From contig NC_049997.1 of assembly GCF_000003815.2 (NCBI RefSeq), positions 12,960,261-13,024,260 of the forward strand: a stretch of 64,000 bases of DNA, given 5' to 3'. Shown one piece after another: positions 1 to 29,116 of the stretch. The notes below the pieces were generated by a model, which did not search any database, was not told the origin of the DNA, and saw only the letters and a list, made by a program, of their open reading frames with translations. Each line of letters begins with the position of its first letter. The stretch's first letter is position 1. A program made the position numbers and the translations under genes. Source of the DNA: Branchiostoma floridae. Its lineage: Eukaryota; Chordata; Leptocardii; Amphioxiformes; Branchiostomatidae.

Positions 1-910
1 TCCATTTTACATTTTGTCCACAATTTCGTAGTCAAATTTAACGTCAAGTTCCATGATTTCCACGGGTATCCAAAAGTGGCACCTTTAGAAAATGGGGATC
101 AAATAGATATACTAAGGCAGCATCAGTAATCCCTGAGGTTTAGATATTCATGTGTTCGAACACATTCCGAAGAAGGCCTCAATAACACCGTTTTCGGTCT
201 CTGGATACACAGTAGGTAGGGGTGGGTAATGGTACGGTGTACATGGTCATGGACAGGTACAAAACCGTTTTTCTTGTTGGGCCAAAAAACAGTGGACTGG
301 GTTTTAGGCCGATTAGTAACTAAACGGATGTTACTGGCAAAATGGTTGCAGCCGTGTTTTGGGGATTACCGGTCCAGAAAACTAACAATAGCTAAGTAGA
401 GGAGAGTTGATTGTCCTCTTTGCAAAGTTTCTACAGTCTAACTCGGTCTAAGTTAACAGACACAGTTAGCACTGTTACGTAAAGATATATGAAGCTCAAT
501 CAAACTGAATCCTTTATAGCAAAATTAACCACTGTTTTTAGTATAGCCCATTCTCTCTGTCTCGTATCAGCCACATGGTGATTTAATACATCATTCACCC
601 GGACGGGAGACCTGGCGCATCTTTGTCTTGTAATTGGCCAGCGAAAGGGTATGTCGCGTAATGGGCGGTATAGCCCCATCGTGTGTAAATATGTGCGAAC
701 ATGTGTGATCACGTCGACCGATGATGATGATGATGATGATGATAGCCCATTCACAACTTTTCACATACAATTAGGTTCAAGTTCGGTCCGCATCTGGACC
801 TGTTCCTCTAGAACTAGACCATACCTGTACCTGTATTTTCTGTACCGGTACCTACCACTACTGAAAGGTGATGTAAATTGTGGTTGAGTAACGATCTTTT
901 CTGTTTGCAG
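1..910. repeat. Intron with diverged hAT-like MITE copy
   Basis: From about 217 to 860 the sequence resembles the MITE at 20900-21331: it opens TAGGGGTGGGTAATGGTACG, contains ACAAAACCGTTTTTCTTGTT, and closes TTTTCTGTACCGGTACC. The right terminus is eroded. A (GAT)n run lies at about 719-743. No exon seen before 911. Confidence 0.6.
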
Positions 911-20306
<19,396 letters not shown>

Positions 20307-20437
20307 ACAACGCAAACAGCGATGGCAGACTTAACCACCTTACTATTGTGCGACTCTTCTAGGACTAGAAACACACACACAAGCTCTGAAAATGCATGGT
20401 TATGCTGCATTGTGTGACAGATATTCCAACTTGTAGA

Positions 20438-20439
<2 letters not shown>

Positions 20440-20484
<45 letters not shown>

Positions 20485-20500
20485 CACACACACACACTCA
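20440..20500. repeat. (CA)n microsatellite after the gene 1 stop
   Basis: CA run in the putative 3' UTR or downstream flank of gene 1; the matching run in the other copy is at 24914-24978 and differs in length. Confidence 0.95.
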
Positions 20501-20899
20501 CATCCACAGTATGTAGTACGTAATGTTTCCAAATATTTGTAACTAAAGATAAAGATTTTCTTTAACAACCTTGGCATGCGTATCTAATATATGTATTTGA
20601 TACAGAAAAATATCGCAAGATTCATATTTAGATTGCTTTTCAAAGTACTTTGTCTCGTTACATACTTAGGAAGTTTTCTAGACCTAAAAAACTGCACCAT
20701 GATGTTTTGATACAGAAAACGAGGTTACACATTTACAATTGAGCATTTGTATTATATTTAAAAGCGGGTATCCTTCAGTGAGGTAACAGTCTATGCATCG
20801 AAGTAAAACATCTTTAAAATCATTTAAAGCATGTCCTTACACTAGCTGATCTTTATTTTTACTCTAGATTGGAGATTATCAAACATTATGGGGCACGCC

Positions 20900-21331
20900 T
20901 AGGGCTGGGTATCGGTACAGCGTACCGGTACAAAACCGGTTTTTCTTGTTGGACCGGTCCAGAAAAACCGGACCTGAAAAATTAGGTGAACCGGATGTTG
21001 GACCGATTAGAAAATTAACATATTGTTTGATCAGATATTCACACGTTTTGGCGCTTGCAGGTGGAAGAAAATAACAAGAGTGAAGTAGAGTAGAGTTTAT
21101 AGTCAATTCTACCAAGTTTTACAGCCAAACGTACATGTGCAGTTAGCGTTGTAGGATTTTAAAACGCAAGTGTAAGTCTAATACTCCACCAAACAGATTT
21201 CTTTGTAGTGAAATGGACCATTGGTATAAGTCATACTGAATCAGGTCCAGGTTCAGGTTCGGACCTGGACCTGATCCTTTGGACCTGAACCGGACCTGGA
21301 CCTGAATTTTCTGTACCGGTACCCAGCCCTA
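20900..21331. mobile_element. hAT-like MITE, complete, 432 bp
   Basis: Terminal inverted repeats TAGGGCTGGGTATCGGTACA and TGTACCGGTACCCAGCCCTA match at 19 of 20 positions. It is flanked by the 8-bp direct repeat GGCACGCC (20892-20899, 21332-21339). The homologous place in the second copy of block A (near 25370) has a single GGCACGCC and no element. Eight-base target duplications and TAGGG ends fit the hAT superfamily. No ORF of note inside. Confidence 0.92.
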
Positions 21332-22215
21332 GGCACGCCAAATGGCGATCAGTCAACCAGAAAAATACACTTATGTTAGGCATCTGTATTTGTCTATGAA
21401 ACCGAATGAATTTAGACTGAGCCTGGTATTGCCAAGTTTGTATTGTTAGAGGTACTCACAGAAGATTTTGTATGATAAAGATACAGGAATAGATGGTTGT
21501 CCTAAAATCTGAGACTTTTTATCACTTTTGGAGAAGATGAAAATAAAATATTTATTCATATTTTGCTGCACACTACCAAAATATTTTTTCTTATATTTTT
21601 GTTCGTTCTTAAAAACAGAAAAAGAATTGAACAGAAGAAAACTTTCAATGTTTAAGAAAATAATGTCCATGAATTAAGTACATTTTTCCCACAGCATTTT
21701 TCTGGTAGTCAGAGTCTTCTACTAAAAAACCTGATATTTTCTTAAGATTGACAAGAATAATGATTTTGCTAGGCAAACAAAACACGAAATTACCAAGAAA
21801 TGGATTTTTAAAAATTCTTGAGAATCTGTATTAGAAATGGAAAAGAACATTTTTATTGTCCAAAAGTGTTTTATATTACACTCGGCTCAGTAAGGTAAGA
21901 AGATCCCAGTGCCCTGTAGGTCATTTACCTGACGAGTGTCCTAGATATATATCATCTTTTCATCTGTGCAAGCCCAAATCATAAATGATTCATCATCTTT
22001 CCAAGAATCCAAGGATCTCATTTTCCTTTGTGTATTGTATCTTGCCTAACAGGTAACAGTGTATTGTACCATATCTAACAGGTTGCCACATGATTAAACA
22101 AGAAAGCTTTTAAAAAAAGCTGGCCGGGGCGCATTTGGAAGGACTACCTCAAAATTTCATGTTGTGTTCCAGTAAAATGTGCATCATTATTAAACTAGAA
22201 GTTTATATCTAAAAT

Positions 22216-22803
22216 CTATGGGAAGTTGGCTGGAAACCTTTGTTCACTGGTATAATTGGATTTTCCGGCGTACTTTTGTGGGCGGAATTGTATCCCTTGT
22301 GTGCGCTGTGTGCCGGATATAAAAATCGTAAAAGAAACTCCGGTGCGAGACCACAGCCAAAGGCGGGAAGAGGTCCCGGATGTGCATTGTCGTTCTTTCT
22401 TCTGCTCACAGGTCTCATTTGCTTTCTTTGCTTTGTATGATGTTCTTTGTTCTGCAAGACTCTCTGTCTTCTGTTGATAGGTTTGTTTTTCTTGTTTGTC
22501 CTTGCATATTGCGCTTTGGATTGCAAGACCTTGCACTTTTTTATCATTTAAATTTGATGCTGCATTTGGTGACATTACTAATTGATTCAAGAGGCCTTCA
22601 TTCCTGTTCTCTGGCATAGCACTTGGATGTTTGCTTGTGGTGCATGGCACAATGTTTTTCCCAGTACTTTGGTTACAATGTGGTGCAAATGGAAATGCTG
22701 TGTTTGGTTGTTGTAGGTTCTCTTTCGTAGATACAAACTCTGGTTTAACCAAGGTGTATGTGTGTTGTTGTTGAACTTGAAAGCAGTTTTCTGACTCAAT
22801 CAT
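22216..22803 (-). pseudogene. Orphan minus-strand ORF, possible transposon-derived fragment
   Basis: A 195-codon open frame with no recognised domain. One stretch, TESLAEQRTSYKAKKANETC followed by EQKKERQ, resembles the basic 23-residue repeats (R-x-x-Y-R-x-x-R-A-x-E-T-x-E-Q-R-x-x-R) found at the start of some Helitron/PIF1-linked proteins. It lies in 22098-22938, the part absent from the second copy, next to the N gap. Function unknown; may be chance. Confidence 0.3.
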
Positions 22804-22938
22804 AGAAGAAACATTGCTAGTCAGATTGATAATGTGTATACCAGTAGGTTCAACTGATAAGAAAACATTTTCTGCTTGTACTGGGACAACCTCAAAATTG
22901 CATGTTGTTGGAAGTGTCTAAGGTTATCTGAGGCAGCC

Positions 22939-23038
22939 NNNNNNNNNNNNNNNNNNNNNNNNNNNNNNNNNNNNNNNNNNNNNNNNNNNNNNNNNNNNNN
23001 NNNNNNNNNNNNNNNNNNNNNNNNNNNNNNNNNNNNNN
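22939..23038. other. Assembly gap, 100 N
   Basis: Separates the two copies of block A. The right side begins directly inside the duplicated sequence, as expected if two overlapping allelic contigs were scaffolded end to end. Confidence 1.
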
Positions 23039-23324
23039 CAGGATTTCGCCTAAGTACAAACGATCTTGATCAGAACAGAACACAAATTAAACTTGATATG
23101 TAGGTTTGAAACCTCGGGGTCTGAGGTCTAGTCTACATACAGGTAACTATCAAATATGACATTGGAAGCTTCAGCATATATTGTTCTGAGTGATTCAATT
23201 GGAGAATACGCTATTGCAAGACACTGAATTTTGTATACCTGATTGCTATGATGCTTTTTTTATGTTTTATGAATAGAGAATTATGCAATTACTGTATTTT
23301 CTCTTTTCATGTCGAATTACCAAG

Positions 23325-24774
23325 GTTTCATTTGCCCGTGTGGTTGGCATTTGTTCCGCCGAAACTGCTATTACATTTACCGACATCACGTACCAGTGAG
23401 CTGGGAGGAGTCAGACGTCATTTGCCGAGAGTTTGGAGCCAACTTAACCAGCATTGCTGACCGAGCTGAAATGGAGTTTCTCCATCTGCTTTTGGTCACC
23501 AACGTTGTCGTCAAACGAATCACTGACCCCAAGCTTTTTATTGGTATGGCGTGTTCTATCTCTTTCATATATATAAGATAATTTTTACTTACAAAAAAAT
23601 GGTTGACAAAACATTCTATACATTTCTCTGAGATACATGTGACGGAAGTGAATTGATGAAATTAGTATGCAAATTTGCAAAACCATTGCATATTATATAT
23701 TTACCTCATCAAAGCAAGAAATATTAATGGATAAATAATAATGATTTATCACCCCAAGGTATGTACGATATCTATCGGAACTCAACCTTTGTGTGGACCG
23801 ATGGCACTCCGGTGACATACATCGACTGGTGAGTGCCCTTTTGTCAGTCACAAACATGTGGAGCAATAAAACATGTTTTGTCTTGATATATCTTCCTCAC
23901 CAAATTTTAGAATATAAACCAATTCAATATTTGAAGACGATAGGTGAAGAGCATTGATTAGTAGTATATGTTACCACAGATAAAAGTAGATACGAACCGA
24001 TATCATTCGAAACGCAGATTGTGCAACATTTGATAGTTATTTTCTATTTGCTTTTTTGGACATAACGCTAGTTTACCTTTATCCGCGGGGAAATCTATAG
24101 CCGTTGTTTTTCAAAATAGTGCATTAAGGCACATCAAGTGTACGGGTGGTATACGTAGTTTTAAATGGCAATGTACTGAAAATATTTAGATTTTAAACCA
24201 ATGTCCGTAAACGTGATATCTTCAAATACCCTGATTTAAAAGCAACAGATATAAGTTACCCAACGGATAAAGGTGAACTACTGTTACCTTCAGACGAGGT
24301 CAATCTTACTAATTTATATTAACAGAGTCACATACACAGTACAGACAGAAGGTAAAGGAAGTCTTTTCTTTTATCTCCCCGACCGAAGTCAGGTACCCAT
24401 TTTTACACCAGGTAAAGTGAGGAAGTTCGTGTAAAGTGCCTTTCCCAAGGGTACAACGTCGGGGGCATGGCGGGTATCGAACTCAGGACCTCTAGATTCC
24501 GAGCTGAACGCTCTACCAGTTACGCCTCACACGACGCCATACGATAGTTGACACAGCATTGTGTTTCCCACCATACCTTAGGTCACCCATGGATGTCAGA
24601 ACCTGGTTCGCACAACCTGACGGCGCTAAGCTCAACTTCTGTGTCGCCATAGTGATGAAGAACGTCTGGGGAACTGACCAGTGGTACGACGAGTCCTGCA
24701 CTGAACGAGCCACAAGGTCCTTCATCTGCAAGCGGGCGGCCGAACGAGTGAACCGCTCGGGAGGCAATGCTTAA
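23325..24774 (+). CDS. Second copy of the terminal CTLD cassette (copy B: 23325-23543, 23759-23828, 24582-24774)
   Basis: All three exons have the same lengths (219, 70, 193 bp), phases and splice sites as copy A. Amino-acid differences are few and mild, for example H for R in RHHVPVS, F for Y in CREFGANL, F for Y in PKLFIG and G for T in NRSGGNA. Introns and downstream sequence also match but with many substitutions and insertions. No separate start or signal exon is visible. It is either an alternative terminal cassette for gene 1 or, more likely, the other allele placed in tandem across the N gap at 22939-23038. Confidence 0.75.
24063..24290. mobile_element. Short TIR element (MITE) present only in copy B
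   Basis: Ends TAACGCTAGTTTACCTTTAT and GATAAAGGTGAACTACTGTTA are inverted repeats with few mismatches. Copy A has no such insert between TTTTTTGGACA and TCAGACGAGG (near 19805-19825). A diverged relative lies at 52714-52940. The target duplication is not clear. Confidence 0.75.
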
Positions 24775-24937
24775 AGAATGCAAACAGTGATGGCAGACTT
24801 AACCACCTTACTGTTGTGCGAGTCTTCTAGGACTAGAGACAAACATATACAAGCACTAAAAATGCATGGTTATAATGCATTGTGTGACAGATATTCCAAC
24901 TTGTAGAATTCCGAGACACACACACACACATACACAC

Positions 24938-24979
<42 letters not shown>

Positions 24980-26117
24980 CCACAGTATGTAGTATGTAAT
25001 GTTTACAAATATTTGTAACTAAAGATAAAGATTTTCTTTAACAACCTTGGTATGTGTATCTATGTATTTAATACAGCAAAATATCGCAAGATTCATATTT
25101 AGATTGCTTTTCAAAGTACTTTGTCTCGTTACATAGGAAGACAAGTTTTCTAGACCTAAAAAACTGCACCATGATGTTTTGATACAGAAAAGGAGGTTAC
25201 ACATTTACAATTGAGCATTTGTATTATATTTATAAGCGGGTATCCTTCAGTGAGGTAACAGTCTATGCATGGAAGTAAAACATCTTTAAAATCATTTACA
25301 GCATGTCCTTACACTAGCTGATCTTTATTTTTACTCTAGATTGGAGATTATCAAACATTATGGGGCACGCCAAATGGCGATCAGTCAACCAGAAAAATAC
25401 ACTTATGTTAGGCATCTGTATTTGTCTATGAAACCGAATGAATTTAGACTGAGCCTGGTATTGCCAAGTTTGTATTGTTAGAGGTACTCACAGAAGATTT
25501 TGTATGATAAAGATACAGGAATAAATGGTTGTCCTAAAATCTGAGACTTTTTATCACTTTTGGAGAAGATGAAAATAAAATATTTATTCATATTTTGCTG
25601 CACACTACCAACATATTTTTTCTTATATTTTTGTTCGTTCTTATAAACAGAAAAAGAATTGAACAGAAGAAAACTTTCAATGTTTAAGAAAATAATGTCC
25701 ATGAATTAAGTACATTTTTCCCACAGCATTTTTCTGGTAGTCAGAGTCTTCTACTAAAAAACCTGATATTTTCTTATGATTGACAAGAATAATGATTTTG
25801 CTAGGCAAACAAAACACGAAATTACCAAGAAATGGATTTTTAAAAATTCTTGAGAATCTGTATTAGAAATGGAAAAGAACATTTTTATTGTCCAAAAGTG
25901 TTTTATATTATACTCGGCTCAGTATGGTAAGAAGATCCCAGTGCCCTGTAGGTCACTTACCTGTCCTAGATATATGTCATCTTTTCATCTGTGCAAGCCC
26001 AAATCATAAATGATTCATCATCTTTCCAAGAATCCAAGGATCTCATTTTCCTTTGTGTATTGTATCTTGCCTAACAGGTAACAGTGTATTGTACCCTATG
26101 TAACAGGTTGCCACATG

Positions 26118-28176
26118 ATTAAAAAAACTACGAGGACAAACATTATGTCACAGACTTTTGCACTCGTGTGATCTATTTTGACGGCGAAATTACCCCCCCC
26201 CCCCGCCAAGGTTGCAAGTACAATAGGATTTGATTGGCAATAATCCGTAGATGTTTTGCTGTCGAACAGATTAAAAACGATCACAGTGTGTCGATACCAT
26301 CATTTTACGAGGATACTGCAGTAGTCAAAGTACAGATTGAGAAATAGAAAACAAAGAAAATGCGTTTCTTTTTTGTCCCAAAGTATGATATATCATATTC
26401 GACTCGATCGGTAAAGTAAGTATGATCCCGTATCCAGCAGGTTAAAAACGTGTCCTAAACAGGTCTCCTTTTCATCGCTGTCATTCCAAATCATTAATGA
26501 TTCATATTTTTATCATCTTTCAAGGAATCCAAGGATGACATTTTCCTCTGTGCATTGTATGTTACCAAGGACTTTATATTATTACATAACGTCCTTGATG
26601 TTACGCAACATGTGGCAGTGTATTAAACTTTCGCAACATGTTGATTAAAAAACTACAAGGAGTCAAAGGACAAACATTATGCCCCAGACTTTTGCACTCG
26701 TGTGATCTGATCTAATTTTCACGGCAAAATCATTTTACCCCAAGGTTGTACATACAATAGGGTACGTTACATTGTAATCCGTAGATGTTTTGTCGTCGAC
26801 CAAATTAAAAATCAACGCAGCCTGTGGATGTTATCATTGCGCGAGGATACTTCAGTATTCAAGGTACAGATTTGAGAAATAGAGCAAGAAAAAGTTTTTT
26901 GTCCAAAAGTATAATATATCATATTTGGCTCGGTAAAGTAAGAATCTTCCCGTGCTCTTTAGGTCAAAAACTTGTTGTAAACAGGTCATCTATTCATCGA
27001 TGTTATTCTAAATCATTAATGATTCATCTTTTCATCATCTTTCAAGGAATAAAAATATGTCATTTGCTCTGTGTATTGTATGTTGCCAGGGGCTTTATAT
27101 AACGTCCTTGATGTTACGCAACATGTAACAGTGTATTGTACCCTATGTAACAGGTTGATTGAAAAAAACTACAAGGATAAACATTATGTCACAGATTTTT
27201 GCACTCGTGTGATCCATTTTGCCGGCAAAATCATATCCTCCAGGTTGTAGGTACAATAGGACCCGATTGCCAGTAATTCTTAGATATTTTGTCGTCGACC
27301 AAATTAAAAAGTAATGCAGCCTATGGATGATATCATTGCACAAGGATTCTTTAGTAGTCAAAGTAAGTAAAGGTTTGAGAAATTAAAAAAATGAAATTTT
27401 GTTTTGTCCAAAGGTATGATATATTATATTCGGCCCGGGAAAGTAAGAATAATCTTGAGCCCTTTAGGTCAAATACCTGTCCTAAACTGGTCATCTTTTC
27501 GTCGCTGTCATTCCAAATCATTAATGATTCATATTTTCATCATCTTTCCACACTTTATATAACGTCCTTGATGTTACGCAGCATGTAACAGTGTATTGTA
27601 CGCTTGTAACAGCTACAAGGACAAACATTATGTCACAGACGTTTTCACTCGAGTGGTCTATTTTAAATGGCAAATTCATTTTACCCCAAGGTTTTACGTA
27701 CAATAGTACCCGATCGCCAGTAATCCGTAGATGTTTTGTTGTCGACCAAATTAAAAGTAACGCAGCGTGTCGATGCCATCATTGCGCGAGGATACAGTCA
27801 AAGTACAGGTAAGGCAAAATGTTCTTGTTTCTACCGCTCTATGCAACCCTTACATGTTTGTGTGAAATATAGCAGTAGTTTTACTATAACATAGTCATCA
27901 TTACTGACTTCTTTCCACTGACATAAAGTTTTATGTGTGCAGTTTTTTAAAGTAGCTACGATTATTTCTCTAGTGCATGAACTTAGAAGAGAATCAACTC
28001 GTGATCGCATTTATTTCCTGACAAGATTTTGTGGTTTTTTTCCTAAACAATACTGGTGCTTCATAAACGTTGTATATGCTACGAAATGTAGCAAATGATA
28101 CTTTAGTTTTATTTTTCTATATTTTTCATGAACTGAATCAAAACAGTCTAAGGTCTAAGAAATCGAAATAAACCTT
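26118..28176. repeat. Duplicated block B, first copy, with ~500-bp tandem units
   Basis: Units begin near 26118, 26642, 27158 and 27611, each with CTACAAGGACAAACATTATG-like text, CACTCGTGTGATCTATTTT, ATCCGTAGATGTTTTG, GTCGACCAAATTAAAA and the palindrome ATCATTAATGAT. A fifth, partial unit precedes them at about 25880-26117. The whole block recurs at 29117-33425. No coding frame is shared among units. Confidence 0.85.
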
Positions 28177-28276
28177 NNNNNNNNNNNNNNNNNNNNNNNN
28201 NNNNNNNNNNNNNNNNNNNNNNNNNNNNNNNNNNNNNNNNNNNNNNNNNNNNNNNNNNNNNNNNNNNNNNNNNNNN
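28177..28276. other. Assembly gap, 100 N
   Basis: Block B breaks off here at GAAATAAACCTT; the second copy continues past the same string at 33425. Confidence 1.
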
Positions 28277-28532
28277 TGCAGCTGCATATATAGACGCACG
28301 CCCCCCTCCCACCCGCACGTAAACTGTTCCAATCGTTGCACAATAAACTTGACTGTATACCCTCCACAAAATCTTTCGTCAAATGTCGTGCTCATTTTAC
28401 TCACATGACACTACGCCTTAGAATGTAATGTTATATTTTAATACATCCGAATTCCAGAAAGATAACTTTACAAACTGTACCAATTTCTGTACGATAAAAA
28501 TCTCACCTCCTCCGCACCGTCAACGCCCGTGA

Positions 28533-28750
28533 GGGTATTTACCGGAATAACCCGAAATGACCCGGAATAACCCGGAATAACCGTAATATTTCTTGTTCCC
28601 ATGGCCATATATACATTATTTTATGCCAAAATATTGCATTCTGCGATCTTAACTTATCAAAGCACACTGTATTTCGGTAGCTTTCATCCTTTATTAAGGT
28701 TATTCCGGGTTATTCCGGGTTATTCCGGGTTATTCCGCTAAATACCCGGA
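28533..28750. mobile_element. Foldback with internal AACCCGGAAT repeats
   Basis: Left arm GGTATTTACCGGAATAACCC and its repeats (CCGGAATAACCCGGAATAAC) face the right arm GGTTATTCCGGGTTATTCCG ending CGCTAAATACC. The arms themselves are short tandem repeats, so the stem can slip. Confidence 0.85.
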
Positions 28751-28919
28751 CCCGTCAACGCTATCGCAAAATGAACCGTGCGATTTAACGACAACTCCTC
28801 AAATGTTACATGACCAGTGTTTTACTGCAAATCAAGAAACATTTTCCTTTCCTAGACTTTGCTAATGAGCGCTGCAATGTTTTCTGTACGAGTAGAGGTC
28901 ATGGATAAACAGTATTCTT

Positions 28920-29038
28920 ACAACGTTTATTTGAAGGGCTAAGAAGGGCTGAGAATTGTCGTAAAAACGCACGGTACATTGCGTTTATTTGAAGGGCTGA
29001 GAAGGGCTGAGAATTGTCGTAAAAACGCACGGTACATT
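28920..29038. repeat. Short tandem duplication (~60 bp)
   Basis: GTTTATTTGAAGGGCT ... AGAATTGTCGTAAAAACGCA then CGGTACATT occurs twice in a row, at about 28925 and 28982. Confidence 0.85.
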
Positions 29039-29116
29039 TTGCGACCATAGCAGACCCATCCAAGGACGAACCATTAAACCGGGGACAAAGCCGGGCGCCT
29101 GCGGCGCCCCGGCAAA

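Larger units (their letters stand above)
23039..26120. repeat. Duplicated block A, second copy
   Basis: Match of 18770-22097. Contains intact CTLD cassette copy B, SINE, CA microsatellite and downstream flank. The match ends at CCACATGATTAAA in both copies. Confidence 0.9.

Noticed and set aside
26118-28000. Tandem units as a CRISPR-like or gene array
   Set aside because: Units are ~500 bp, without short identical repeats and regular spacers, and the genome is clearly metazoan. No frame is shared between units.
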